NCBI GenBank assembly: GCA_002095305.1
Contig: MIEI01000057.1
Span: 1-32,695, forward strand
Source: Pantoea brenneri
GTDB taxonomy: Bacteria > Pseudomonadota > Gammaproteobacteria > Enterobacterales > Enterobacteriaceae
Length of the DNA stretch: 32,695 bases
Reading direction: 5' to 3'
The notes under the pieces are model-generated. The model worked only from the letters and a program-made list of their open reading frames with translations, made no database searches and had not been told where the DNA came from. A program made the position numbers and the translations under genes. How positions within the stretch are numbered: position 1 is the first letter of the stretch; every line of letters begins with the position of its first letter. Positions 1 through 11,019 of this stretch are shown here, piece after piece.

Positions 1-802
1 TCGCACCGGCCGCACCGGCTAAACCAAAGGCCCCGGCGACCGCACTGTCGAGGTGAAAACGCTCACTGAGCATTAACGCCAGCGTTGACCAGAAGGCGCT
101 GAAGCCAACCGACAGCAGCCCCTGGGCCAGCGCGGCACGACGCAGCGTCTGATGATGACGCCACAGATGCGCCAGCGACAGCAGCAGACGCGGATAGCTG
201 ACCGACGTGCCGGGCGTAAAGCGCGGCAGCACCCGCCAGAGCGTCAGGCTGATCAGCAGCACCGCCAGCGCCGCCACCATATACATGGTGCGCCAGCCGA
301 AGTATTCGGCCACCACGCCACTGATCACCCGCGACAGCAGAATGCCGACCAGTAGTCCGGTCATCACCGTACCGACCGTTTTGCCACGGCTGCGTTCCGG
401 TGCCAGCGCCGCCGACGCTGGCACGATATCCTGCGCCACCGTGGCGGTCAGGCCGGTGACGAAACTGGCGATCAGCAACGCGCTCAGCCCGCCGGAGAAG
501 CCACACAGCAGCAACGCCGCCACCAGCAGTAATCCTTTGATAAAAATAATGGTGCGGCGGTCATGGCGATCGCCGAGCGGCGCCAGCAGCAGAATGCCGA
601 GGGCATAACCCGCCTGGGTCAGCATCGGCACCATGCCGACCGCGCCGACGCCGACGTTAAACTGCTTGCTGATGATATCCAGCATCGGCTGGCTGTAGTA
701 AATCGATGCCACGCTCAGTCCGGCGCCTGCCGCCAGGGTAAAAACCAGCGGAGCGGGGAGCGTTTCGCTCGAAGAATGAGTCATACTGCGGGTCGCTGAC
801 AT
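1..802 (-). CDS. MFS efflux-type transporter (3' end outside window)
   Basis: About 267 residues are visible; the C-terminal part lies beyond base 1. The protein opens MSATRSMTHSSSETLPAP and then has alternating hydrophobic helices, including AGLSVASIYYSQPMLDII in helix 1. The loop 2-3 motif GDRHDRRTI is the MFS signature, and GKTVGTVMTGLLVGILLSR in helix 5 resembles motif C of proton-drug antiporters, which suggests a DHA1-type inner-membrane exporter. The start at 802 was chosen because GAGG lies just upstream; an in-frame ATG at 784 is the alternative. It diverges from the LysR gene at 896, which is its likely regulator. The substrate cannot be told from the sequence. Confidence 0.85.
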   Translation of the reverse strand, partial: MSATRSMTHSSSETLPAPLVFTLAAGAGLSVASIYYSQPMLDIISKQFNVGVGAVGMVPMLTQAGYALGILLLAPLGDRHDRRTIIFIKGLLLVAALLLCGFSGGLSALLIASFVTGLTATVAQDIVPASAALAPERSRGKTVGTVMTGLLVGILLSRVISGVVAEYFGWRTMYMVAALAVLLISLTLWRVLPRFTPGTSVSYPRLLLSLAHLWRHHQTLRRAALAQGLLSVGFSAFWSTLALMLSERFHLDSAVAGAFGLAGAAGA

Positions 803-895
803 GGTGTGATCCTCATAAATGCGTAACGCTATTAGCGCACACTGCGGCCATACGCGGTAGACTGCCATCAGACAAAACTGTTATGCGTGGTACGT

Positions 896-1855
896 ATGAG
901 CAACCCTAATACCAGCGACCGCATCGAACTGATGCAGACCTTTATTCGTATCGTGGAGAGCGGCAGTTTATCGGCCGCCGCCGCCCTGCTCGGTACTACC
1001 CAGCCGACCATCAGCCGGCGGCTGCAAACGCTGGAGCAGCGGCTCGGGCTGAAGTTAATTCTGCGCACCACGCACGCGCTTAAACTCACCGATGATGGTG
1101 AGCGCTGTTACGCTCAGGCGCGGCAACTGCTGGCGACCTGGCATGCGCTGGAAGATGAGCTGACCGGGGCCAGCGACGATCCGGTCGGTACCCTGCGGGT
1201 CCGTGCGCCGCACGCATTTGGTCAGGATCAGCTGATCGCCCCGCTGGTCGACTACCTGCGCCGCTATCCGCGGCTCAATATTGAGTGGATGCTGAATGAC
1301 CGCACGCCTGACTTTATGGCCGAGAATATCGATTGCGCCATTCAGGTTGGCGCGCCGACCGATCCGTCAGTGGTGGCGATTCTGCTGGCAGAAGTGCCGC
1401 GTATTGTGGTTGCGTCGCCCGGGCTGCTGGCCCGTCATCCGCCGATTGAGCAGGTTGAACAGTTGCGCGATCTGCCGTGGCTGGCGCTGACCAGCTTTTA
1501 TCGTAATGAAGTCGCATTACAGAAGATCGACGATGGCCAGCCGGTTAACCTGGCGATTACCCCAAGGCTGAGCAGTGACAGCCTGTATGCGGTGCGTAAA
1601 GCAGCGCTGGCCGGAATGGGCGCGGCGATCGTGTCGTCGTGGGTGGTACAGCAGGATTTAGCCGAGGGGCGGCTGGTTCAGCTGACGCCGCAGTGGCAGG
1701 CCCCGCCGTTGCCGATCTGGCTGACCTATCCGTGGGCCAGCTACTATCCGGCCAGGCTGCAGCATTTCTTTACCATGATTAAAGCGGTGATGCCGCAGCT
1801 GGCGGGCACCCGGCCGGCCACGGCTGCACGCCGTCAGGCAGAGCCAGAGGAATAA
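896..1855 (+). CDS. LysR-family transcriptional regulator
   Basis: This is a typical LysR regulator of about 319 residues. The N-terminal winged helix-turn-helix is visible as MQTFIRIVESGSLSAAAALL followed by GTTQPTISRRLQTLEQRLG. The C-terminal part is the two-lobed effector domain (VGTLRVRAPHAFGQDQL onward). The start is uncertain: ATG at 896 or GTG at 887, neither with a good ribosome-binding site. LysR proteins often control a divergent neighbour, so the MFS exporter across the roughly 90-bp intergenic region is the likely target. The effector is unknown. Confidence 0.88.
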   Translation: MSNPNTSDRIELMQTFIRIVESGSLSAAAALLGTTQPTISRRLQTLEQRLGLKLILRTTHALKLTDDGERCYAQARQLLATWHALEDELTGASDDPVGTLRVRAPHAFGQDQLIAPLVDYLRRYPRLNIEWMLNDRTPDFMAENIDCAIQVGAPTDPSVVAILLAEVPRIVVASPGLLARHPPIEQVEQLRDLPWLALTSFYRNEVALQKIDDGQPVNLAITPRLSSDSLYAVRKAALAGMGAAIVSSWVVQQDLAEGRLVQLTPQWQAPPLPIWLTYPWASYYPARLQHFFTMIKAVMPQLAGTRPATAARRQAEPEE

Positions 1856-1872
1856 GCTGCTGCTGCCGCAGG

Positions 1873-1901
1873 CAAAAAAAAGCGGGTGCCTGTGCACCCG
1901 C
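1873..1901 (-). terminator. Rho-independent terminator after yqhA
   Basis: On the minus strand an 8-bp perfect stem (GCGGGTGC with GCACCCGC, loop ACAG) is followed directly by a run of eight T. It begins a few bases after the yqhA stop codon. The plus strand has no T-run after the stem, so it serves mainly the minus-strand transcript, possibly ending the whole kdp-yqhA unit. Confidence 0.88.
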
Positions 1902-1906
1902 CTTCA

Positions 1907-2410
1907 TCAGTGGCCTTTCTTATCACCACGCGACATATTGTCCAGCCAGCCCATCACAAAGGCAGAGAGCACAAACGTCAGGTGGATAATCACGTACCAC
2001 ATCAGCTTGTCGTTGGCGACGTTGCGCGCTTCCATGAACACCCGCAGCAGGTGAATCGAGGAGATGGCCACAATCGACGCCGCGACTTTGTTCTTCAGTG
2101 AGCCGGAGTCCATCTTGCCCAGCCAGCTCAGCTTCTCTTTGCTTTCGTCGATATCGAGTTTAGAAACAAAGTTCTCGTAGCCCGACAGCATCACCATCAC
2201 CAGCAGTCCGCCAACCAGCGTCATGTCGACCAGCGACAGCAGCAGCAGGATCAGATCGTTTTCCGCAATGCTGAAAATGTTGGGCAGCAGGTGGAAAATT
2301 TCCTGGAAAAATTTGATGGTCAGCGCCAGCAGGCCGAGTGAAAGTCCAATGTAAACCGGAGCCAGCAACCAGCGCGATGCATACATCAGGTTTTCGGTAA
2401 AACGTTCCAT
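1907..2410 (-). CDS. yqhA: YqhA, UPF0114 (TIGR00645) inner-membrane protein
   Basis: The 167-residue product closely matches E. coli YqhA (164 residues). Shared features are the N-terminus [18 protein letters not shown], the segment [17 protein letters not shown], and [20 protein letters not shown] near the C-terminal third. It has about three to four hydrophobic segments and must be an inner-membrane protein; its function is not established. It lies 54 bp downstream of kdpD on the same strand with no terminator seen between them, so read-through from kdp is possible. It occupies the position where kdpE is normally found. It has its own strong terminator. Confidence 0.95.
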   Translation of the reverse strand: MERFTENLMYASRWLLAPVYIGLSLGLLALTIKFFQEIFHLLPNIFSIAENDLILLLLSLVDMTLVGGLLVMVMLSGYENFVSKLDIDESKEKLSWLGKMDSGSLKNKVAASIVAISSIHLLRVFMEARNVANDKLMWYVIIHLTFVLSAFVMGWLDNMSRGDKKGH

Positions 2411-2464
2411 AAATTCCCAATAATAATCAGACAGGTCGGGCAGTATAACTGATCAACTGTGAAG

Positions 2465-5140
2465 TTATTTCAGCCCTTCGTCAGAAATTTCCGGAACCGG
2501 CGGCAGCGGCAGCGACAGACGAAATACAGCGCCGCCTTCGGGCCGATTCTCAGCCCAGATCTGCCCGCCATGACTCTCAATAATGGTCTTACAGATCGCC
2601 AGTCCCAGCCCGACGCCCGGCACGGCTGACTCCTTATCTCCTCGGGTGAACTTATCAAAAATCCGGCTTAAATCCGCCTCTGCAATGCCGGGTCCGCCAT
2701 CCCAGAGCGCAATCTCCAGCCGCGTCCCGGCACGCCAGGCACGAATCCCGCGCGGCGCGCAGTTACCGGCATACTTCAGGCTGTTCTCAATCAGGTTGGT
2801 AAAGACCCGCTCCAGCAGGCTGCTGTCGCCCTTGATCAGCACGATGTCGTCCGGCAGATCGAGCTGCACCTCGTGCCCTTTCAGCGACGGTGCCATGCTG
2901 CTCAGCGCCCCGCCGATCACCTCTTCCAGTGACAGCCACTCCTCACGCAGGTTCAGCCCGCCCGACTGAATGCGCGCCATATCCAGCATGTTACTTACCA
3001 GCCGGATGGTGCTCAGCGTCTGCTCACGGATCTGGCTGGCCTGCGGCACATATTTTGAGTTGTCATTGGCGAGGTCGAGCATCAGCATTTCCGCCTGGCC
3101 AAACAGCACGGTCAGCGGGGTGCGCAGGTCATGTGACAGCGCGGACAGCAGCGCATTGCGCAGTTGCTCACGCTCCGCCGACAGCCGCGATGCCGCCTCG
3201 CTGTGCGACAGCGCCATCCGCTCCAGCGCGTTGGCGATCAGCACGGTAAAGGTTTCCACCAGCCGTTGCTGCTCGGGGATCATCAGCTGACGCAGATTTT
3301 GCGGTTCCACCACCAGCAAGCCGCGACAGTGCGCGCCGCTTTTTAACGGCAGGATTTGATACGGCACCGCCGGTAAGGTGTCGGTTCCGGCACCGGCCGG
3401 CTGGCCTTTGCTGTAGCTCCACTTAGCGATGGCGCGGTCAGGCTCACTGGCGGGTAGCGCATCGCCAACCGGTTGCAGTTCGCCCTGCTCATCCGGCAGC
3501 AGCAGCAGACAGCGCGCCTGCAGGGTGGCGTCCAGCACCCGCTGACTGGTGGCGGCGATATCCTGCGGCGTTAACGCGCTGCCGAGCGATTTGGCCATCT
3601 CATACAGCTGACGCGCACGCTGCTCGCGGTAGCGCGCCACCCGCGCCTGATAACGCACCCCGGCCGTCAGGTTGCCGACGATCACCCCCACCGCCAGCAT
3701 CACGCCAAAGGTCACCAGATATTGCAGGTCGGAGACCGCCACCGTGCCGGTAGGAGCCACAAAGAACAGGTCAAAGGCGAGGATATTCATCACCGTGGCG
3801 ATCACCGACGGCCAGCGGCCATAGCGCAGCGCCACGATCACCACCGCCAGCAGATAGATCATCACACAGTTGGCCGGATCGAAACCGATCAACAGCGACT
3901 GGCCGGCAACGGTCACCGCGATGCACAGCACCAGCGCCATCATCACGCCGCGTAGCTGAATACGCCACTTGTCGCTGGTGACCCGGCCGTCCGCCAGCGG
4001 ATGCGGCGCGTCGTGTAGCGGCTCATCCAGCGCCACCACCAGCAGATCGAGATCGGGGCCGAGCTGGCCGAGCCGTTCGGCAAAACTGTCACGCCGCCAG
4101 CGCCGCAGCGGACGACGGCCGGTTACGATTTTGCCGAGATTGTGTTCGCGCGCGTAACGCAGCACCGCTTCCGCTTCATCAGGCTCGGAGAGCGTGGCGG
4201 TCTCTGCGCCCAGCTCCTGCGCCAGTTGCAGGGTACGCAGGATCGCCCGCCGCCGCGCTTCCGGTAGCCGGTTCAGCCGGGGCGTCTCGACATACACCGC
4301 ATGCCATTCACTGCCCAGCCGCGCCGCCAGCCGCGCAGCGGTGCGCACCAGTTTTTCACTGCCGGTATCATCGCCAATACACAACAGAATCGCATCGCGG
4401 GTGTGCCAGACGCGATCCCGTCCCTGCTGATCGCGCCAGGCGCGCATCTGATCGTCTACCCGGTCCGCAGTGCGGCGCAGCGCCAGCTCACGCAGGGCGA
4501 ACAGGTTGCCCTTGCGGAAAAAATTCTCAATCGCCCGTTCGGCGCGGTCGCCGATATAGACTTTGCCCTCTTTCAGCCGCTGCCGCAGATCGTCAGGCGG
4601 CAGATCGACCAGCACCACCTCATCGGCGCTGTCGAAAAAGGGGTCGGGCACGGTTTCCCGCACCTGAATACCGGTAACGCCGCCCACTACGTCATTGAGG
4701 CTCTCCAGATGCTGAACGTTGACGGTGGTCAGCACGTCAATGCCCGCTTCCAGCAGCTCCTCAATGTCCTGCCAGCGTTTGGGATGACGCGAGCCCTGAA
4801 CGTTGGTGTGCGCCAGCTCGTCCATCAGGATCACCGCCGGATGGCGGGCCAGCGCCGCATCAAGGTCAAACTCGGCATGGCGCGAGCGGCCGGTCGCCCG
4901 GCGCGGCAGCAGGGTTAAGCCGCTCAGCTGCTGCGCCGTTTCCGGCCGGTCGTGGGTCTCCACCACGCCGATCAACACATCCAGCCCCTGCGCACGCAGC
5001 CGTTGCGCCTCCTGCAGCATGGCGTAGGTTTTCCCGACGCCCGCACAGGCGCCAAAGTAGATTTTCAGCCGGCCGCGATGGCTGTCGCGGCTAGCCTGCA
5101 ACAGGGCATCGGGATCGGGGCGCGTCGGTTCCTGATTCAT
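2465..5140 (-). CDS. kdpD: KdpD, potassium/osmosensing histidine kinase
   Basis: The 891-residue product is close to E. coli KdpD (894). The cytoplasmic N-domain carries a Walker A motif, GACAGVGKT (residues 30-38), and VILMDELAHTN. A universal-stress-like domain follows, then four transmembrane helices (from about VMMALVLCIAVTVAG), a GAF-like region, the H-box LSHDLRTP with His670 as phosphorylation site, and an ATPase domain with DGGPGI and GVGLGLAI. The start at 5140 has AAGGA upstream and lies 17 bases after the kdpC stop; an upstream in-frame extension overlaps kdpC and was rejected. In the family KdpD phosphorylates KdpE to induce kdp under K+ limitation. No kdpE follows here. Confidence 0.97.
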   Translation of the reverse strand: MNQEPTRPDPDALLQASRDSHRGRLKIYFGACAGVGKTYAMLQEAQRLRAQGLDVLIGVVETHDRPETAQQLSGLTLLPRRATGRSRHAEFDLDAALARHPAVILMDELAHTNVQGSRHPKRWQDIEELLEAGIDVLTTVNVQHLESLNDVVGGVTGIQVRETVPDPFFDSADEVVLVDLPPDDLRQRLKEGKVYIGDRAERAIENFFRKGNLFALRELALRRTADRVDDQMRAWRDQQGRDRVWHTRDAILLCIGDDTGSEKLVRTAARLAARLGSEWHAVYVETPRLNRLPEARRRAILRTLQLAQELGAETATLSEPDEAEAVLRYAREHNLGKIVTGRRPLRRWRRDSFAERLGQLGPDLDLLVVALDEPLHDAPHPLADGRVTSDKWRIQLRGVMMALVLCIAVTVAGQSLLIGFDPANCVMIYLLAVVIVALRYGRWPSVIATVMNILAFDLFFVAPTGTVAVSDLQYLVTFGVMLAVGVIVGNLTAGVRYQARVARYREQRARQLYEMAKSLGSALTPQDIAATSQRVLDATLQARCLLLLPDEQGELQPVGDALPASEPDRAIAKWSYSKGQPAGAGTDTLPAVPYQILPLKSGAHCRGLLVVEPQNLRQLMIPEQQRLVETFTVLIANALERMALSHSEAASRLSAEREQLRNALLSALSHDLRTPLTVLFGQAEMLMLDLANDNSKYVPQASQIREQTLSTIRLVSNMLDMARIQSGGLNLREEWLSLEEVIGGALSSMAPSLKGHEVQLDLPDDIVLIKGDSSLLERVFTNLIENSLKYAGNCAPRGIRAWRAGTRLEIALWDGGPGIAEADLSRIFDKFTRGDKESAVPGVGLGLAICKTIIESHGGQIWAENRPEGGAVFRLSLPLPPVPEISDEGLK

Positions 5141-5156
5141 AGGGTCCTTGTCGGCA

Positions 5157-5723
5157 TTACAGATCGCTGAGCGCCAGGTTGAGCTGCAGCACATTGACCG
5201 TCGGATCGCCGAGGAACGGCATCAGCGGCCGGTGGGTCTGCTGATCAATCAGCGCCTCTACCTGGGCTAACGGTAACTGACGGCTGGCGGCGATGCGAGG
5301 GGCCTGCCAGCGCGCCGCGTCAGGTGAAATATCCGGGTCCAGTCCGCTGGCTGAGGCGGTCACCAGCTCAACCGGCACCGCGGCCGGTGCCTGAGGATTG
5401 GCGGCCCGCAGCGCGGCAACCCGTTCGGCGACGGCTTTATCCAGCGCCGGGTTACTGGCGGCCAGATTGCTGCCGCCCGACGCCAGCGGGTTATAGGGCC
5501 GATCGCCGCTAGCAGAGGGACGACCCCAGAAATAACCGAGCTGGGTAAAGTTCTGCCCAATCAGCGCCGACCCGCGCGCCACACCCTGTTTCTCCAGTAA
5601 CGAACCGTTGGCCTGCGCCGGAAACAGCCACTGCGCCAGGCCGGTGGTGAGCAAAGGATAAACCACGCCGCTGATAACGGTAAGCAGCAACAACAGTAAA
5701 ATCGCCGGACGTAACTGACTCAT
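5157..5723 (-). CDS. kdpC: KdpC, subunit of the K+-transporting ATPase
   Basis: KdpC is the small subunit that binds the KdpA-KdpB complex and helps nucleotide binding by KdpB. The 188-residue product has one N-terminal membrane helix (about residues 8-30: [25 protein letters not shown]) and a periplasmic domain with family motifs [23 protein letters not shown] (shown as two parts in the protein, near residues 64-86) and [13 protein letters not shown]. It starts 10 bases after the kdpB stop with an AGGAGAAG ribosome-binding site, within the kdpFABCD operon. The C-terminus [13 protein letters not shown] is normal, so the gene looks intact. Confidence 0.97.
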   Translation of the reverse strand: MSQLRPAILLLLLLTVISGVVYPLLTTGLAQWLFPAQANGSLLEKQGVARGSALIGQNFTQLGYFWGRPSASGDRPYNPLASGGSNLAASNPALDKAVAERVAALRAANPQAPAAVPVELVTASASGLDPDISPDAARWQAPRIAASRQLPLAQVEALIDQQTHRPLMPFLGDPTVNVLQLNLALSDL

Positions 5724-5733
5724 TTTCTTCTCC

Positions 5734-7778
<2,045 letters not shown>

Positions 7779-7782
<4 letters not shown>

Positions 7783-9467
7783 GAGGATTGTCCCTGAACA
7801 AGTTGCAGATGCTCAGCCACCGGGCCCAGCGCCAGAGCAGGAATAAAGGTCAGCGCACCGACCAGCAACACGGTGCCGACCAGCAGCGCAATAAACAGCG
7901 GGCCGTGCGTTGGCAGCGTGCCGTTGCCCACCGGCTGCACTTTTTTCACCGCCATCGCACCGGCAATCGCCATCACCGGGATGATGATGCCGAAGCGGCC
8001 CAGCAGCATGCAGCTGGCCAGCAGCAGGTTCCAGAACGGGGTGTTGGCACTCAGTCCGGCAAACGCGCTGCCGTTGTTATTGGCCGCCGAGGAGACCGCG
8101 TAGAGCACTTCACTGAAGCCGTGAATGCCGGGGTTAGCCATCGCGCCCCGTCCGGCGTCGGTCATCATCGCCAGCGCAGTGCCGATTAACACCAGCGCAG
8201 GCGTCACCAGAATCGCCAGCGCGGTCATTTTCATCTCCCGGACGTCGATTTTTTTACCGAGGAATTCCGGGGTACGACCGATCATCAGCCCGGCGATAAA
8301 CACCGCCAGCAGCACAAACAGCAGCATGCCGTACAGGCCAGCTCCGACGCCGCCGAACACCACTTCCCCCAGCTGCATCAGCCACATCGGCACCATTCCG
8401 CCCAGCGCGGTAAAGGAGTCGTGCATGGCGTTAACCGCGCCGCATGAGGCGGCAGTGGTGATCACCGCAAACAGGCTGCTGTTAAGAATGCCAAACCGGG
8501 TCTCTTTGCCCTCCATGTTGACCGCGCTGTCGGCGCCCAGCGTCAGCAGATGCGGATTGCCGCGCAGTTCTGCCCACATCACCACCGCCACCGCCACCAC
8601 AAACATCAGCGTCATCGCCCACAGCAGCATGTGGCCCTGACGGCGATCGCGCACGCTTTCACCAAAGGCAAAGCAGAGCGCCGCCGGGATCAGGAAGATG
8701 CTCAGCATCTGTATCAGGTTGGTCAGCAGCGTCGGGTTTTCAAACGGATGAGCGGAGTTGGCGTTGAAGAAGCCACCGCCGTTGGTGCCGAGCATTTTGA
8801 TCGCTTCCTGCGAGGCCACCGGACCCATCGCCAGCGTTTGCTGTGTGCCTTCCAGCGTGGTGAGCGTGTGGTACGGCGACAGCGTCTGGATGCTGCCCTG
8901 GCTGACAAAAATCAGCGCCATCAGCAGGCTGATCGGCAGCAGCACATAGAGCGTGATGCGCGTCAGGTCACGCCAGGCGTTGCCGAGCATCCCGCTTCCG
9001 CGCTGAGCGAATCCGCGAATCAGCGCAAACGCAACCGCAATACCGGTGGCCGCCGACAGGAAGTTCTGCACCGTCAGCCCCACCATCTGGCTGAAATAGC
9101 TCAGGGTGCTTTCGCCGCTGTAGGACTGCCAGTTGGTATTGGTCACAAAGCTGACCGCGGTGTTCAGCGCCAGATGCCAGCTCAGACCCGGCAATCCCTG
9201 TGGGTTAAGCGGCAGCGTGCCCTGCAGCAGTAAAATCGCCAGCAGCAGCGCAAAGCCGAGCGCGTTAAACAGCAGAATCGCCAGCAGATAATGCGGCCAG
9301 CGCATCCCGCTTTGCTGTGCGCCCAGCAGCCGCCACAGCGGCGCTTCGACCCGGGCGAACAGCGGCTTATCGGCAACCAGCGCCGCCAGGCCACGCCCAA
9401 GCGGTTGCGCCAGCACCATTAACAGCAGCAGATAACATCCGATGAGTAAAAAAGCATTGGCCGCCAT
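7779..9467 (-). CDS. kdpA: KdpA, K+-translocating channel subunit
   Basis: KdpA is the K+-selective channel-like subunit, related to the SKT superfamily. The 562-residue product starts [20 protein letters not shown] and has about ten membrane helices. Selectivity-filter-like segments are visible as [30 protein letters not shown] and [10 protein letters not shown]. The start at 9467 is set by GGAGG upstream and by the one-base overlap with the kdpF stop (TGATG); a longer in-frame extension to 9713 runs through kdpF and the promoter and is rejected. It overlaps kdpB by 4 bases. Confidence 0.97.
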
Positions 9468-9556
9468 CAGAAGGCCTCCGCATTTAACAGGGCATAGATC
9501 AGATAGCCCAGTAACAACACCACCAGCACAATGCCGGTTATTACGCCCACGCTCAC
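9467..9556 (-). CDS. kdpF: KdpF, 29-residue stabilising subunit (GTG start)
   Basis: Reading the minus strand from GTG at 9556 gives a 29-residue hydrophobic peptide, (M)[16 protein letters not shown] followed by [12 protein letters not shown]. It matches E. coli KdpF (also 29 residues, ending LLLGYLVYALINAEAF) almost residue for residue. It is a single membrane helix that stabilises the KdpABC complex. GGAGG lies at proper spacing before the GTG. Its stop codon overlaps the kdpA start (TGATG), so it is the first gene of the kdpFABCD operon. It is too short for ordinary gene finders and easy to miss. Confidence 0.96.
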   Translation of the reverse strand: MSVGVITGIVLVVLLLGYLIYALLNAEAF

Positions 9557-9601
9557 AGGAACCTCCAGAGGTTTGGATTTGCTGATTAGCTTGCGCGGCG
9601 G

Positions 9602-9655
9602 CGTATAAAGAAGGGGTTAAAATGCAGCGGGCGGGCGTAAAAATAGTGTAAAAAT
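9602..9655 (-). promoter_or_regulatory. kdpF promoter region with KdpE-like operator
   Basis: On the minus strand, bases 9655-9629 read as a T-rich stretch TTTTTACACTATTTTTACG followed by CCCGCCCG. From memory, the E. coli KdpE site upstream of kdpF is TTTATACTTTTTTTACA followed by CCCCGCCCG, so the resemblance covers nearly the whole element. A possible -10, TATACG, lies at 9607-9602 with no good -35, as expected for an activator-dependent promoter. About 45 bases separate it from the kdpF start. Confidence 0.72.
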
Positions 9656-9664
9656 GGCGAAATA

Positions 9665-10831
9665 TCAGGCGACTTCCAGCGCCCAGATGCGGTTGAGATC
9701 GACATTGCCCCATAGCGTGCTGTCTTCCGCCCCGACGATGCTGTCGGTACAGAAGCTATCGCCCAGGTCGAGCTCTTCCGGTTTGACTTCGCGCTGGGCG
9801 TGCAGCGACCAGAAGACGTGGACACAGGGCTTCATCAGCGATTTCTCACCCGCTTTGACCACCAGCGCCACCCGGCCTGATGCCAGCCGTACCAGTGAGC
9901 CGACCGGATAAATGCCGATGGTACGGACAAAGGCGTGCAGCAGGCCGTTATCGAAGTGGCCACGCCAGCTCAGCATGTGATGCATCGCCTCGGCGGGCGT
10001 CCAGCCGGTGCGGTAGACGCGCGTCGAGGTGATGGCGTCATAGACATCACACACCGCCGCCATGCGGGCATACAGCGAGATCTCCTCACCTTTCAGGCCG
10101 TGCGGATAACCGCTGCCGTCATATTTTTCATGATGGTGCAGCGCAATATCCAGCAGATCGGCATCGGCACTGGCCTCCATCAGCATCTGTGCACCGACGA
10201 TCGGATGCTGACGCATGATGGTAAACTCGTCCTCGGTCAGCTTGCCGGCTTTGTTAAGGATCTCCAGCGGCACGGCCGCTTTGCCGACGTCGTGCAGCAA
10301 GCCGCCCATCCCAACGCGCCGCAGCTGGATCTCATTCAGCCCGAGCCTTTTCCCCAGCGAAATCATCAGCCCGCAGACCGCCATCGAATGCAGATAGGTG
10401 TAGTCATCGTGATTTTTCAGCCGCGCCACGCTCAGCAGTGCAGAGGGTTCACGCCGAATCGATCCGGAGATTTCATCCACCAGATCGATCATATAATCAA
10501 GGTTCAGGCTGTTACCGAGGCGCGCCTCGTTGAACATCGCCAGCACTTTGGATTTGCCCTGCTGAAAGATCTGCTGCGCCTGATCCAGCTCCTGAAAAAA
10601 CGGCGTCCGGGCTATCGATCTTTTTGCCACAACCGGCGCGATCGGAGCCTGCACCGATCGATCGAGGTCGATCCACAACTGCTGGATCCCTTCGTTGCGT
10701 AACATAGCGATTTGTCGTGGATCGGTGATCAGCATCTGGTTGCGAATACGTTTGTCTTTTATCCACCAGACCTCCAGCTTGTGGATAAACATGCCTGGAC
10801 GTAGTTCGTCAACGGTAATCAGCTTTATCAC
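9665..10831 (-). CDS. HD-GYP domain cyclic-di-GMP phosphodiesterase (DUF3391 N-domain)
   Basis: The 388-residue protein has an N-terminal DUF3391-type region (about 1-130, beginning [20 protein letters not shown]) and a C-terminal HD-GYP domain. Metal and active-site residues are visible: His148, the HD pair His180-Asp181 in LLHDVGK, His209 in [16 protein letters not shown] (232-243, intact GYP) and CDVYDAIT (261-268). HD-GYP enzymes hydrolyse cyclic-di-GMP, so this is probably an active cytoplasmic phosphodiesterase affecting motility or biofilm. The start is GTG at 10831 with AAGGAG seven bases upstream. It has no receiver domain, so the input signal is unknown. It stands alone, upstream of the kdp promoter. 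Confidence 0.93.
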   Translation of the reverse strand: MIKLITVDELRPGMFIHKLEVWWIKDKRIRNQMLITDPRQIAMLRNEGIQQLWIDLDRSVQAPIAPVVAKRSIARTPFFQELDQAQQIFQQGKSKVLAMFNEARLGNSLNLDYMIDLVDEISGSIRREPSALLSVARLKNHDDYTYLHSMAVCGLMISLGKRLGLNEIQLRRVGMGGLLHDVGKAAVPLEILNKAGKLTEDEFTIMRQHPIVGAQMLMEASADADLLDIALHHHEKYDGSGYPHGLKGEEISLYARMAAVCDVYDAITSTRVYRTGWTPAEAMHHMLSWRGHFDNGLLHAFVRTIGIYPVGSLVRLASGRVALVVKAGEKSLMKPCVHVFWSLHAQREVKPEELDLGDSFCTDSIVGAEDSTLWGNVDLNRIWALEVA

Positions 10832-10872
10832 GATATCACTCCTTAATATCAGCGGGTGGTAAGGTGATATCG
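10831..10872 (-). repeat. Inverted repeat around the HD-GYP ribosome-binding site
   Basis: A 9-bp perfect inverted repeat, CGATATCAC (10831-10839) and GTGATATCG (10864-10872), flanks the ribosome-binding site of the HD-GYP gene. On the minus strand the second arm starts directly after AAGGA and ends on the first base of the GTG start codon. It could be an mRNA hairpin that affects initiation or a repressor operator. Confidence 0.55.
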
Positions 10873-10979
10873 GCAGCTGCGCAAAATTTCTTCAGGCCGT
10901 TTTGTGCGGAGTGTGTGGTCGGAGGAGGCGGCATTCATCGGGGGGAGCCGGCGGGTCCACCGGTTGATGCGGGTACGAT

Positions 10980-11003
10980 GGCGATGCCCGCCACGGCATC
11001 GCC
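10980..11003. terminator. GC-rich hairpin after the dehydrogenase gene
   Basis: A 9-bp perfect stem (GGCGATGCC with GGCATCGCC, 6-base loop) lies 17 bases past the stop codon of the minus-strand 2-hydroxyacid dehydrogenase gene. No T-run follows on either strand, so it is at best a weak or Rho-assisted terminator, or an RNA-stabilising 3' hairpin. Confidence 0.4.
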
Positions 11004-11019
11004 TCTGGAGCGAGTGGCG

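Noticed and set aside
5141-5194. Upstream extension of kdpD
   Set aside because: It overlaps the kdpC end; ATG at 5140 has AAGGA and matches the known N-terminal length.
9467-9713. Extended kdpA start
   Set aside because: The extension overlaps kdpF and the promoter; the start at 9467 has a strong ribosome-binding site and fits the family length.
10980-11003. Full intrinsic terminator after the dehydrogenase gene
   Set aside because: The stem is perfect but no T-run follows on either strand, so it is listed only as a hairpin with low confidence.
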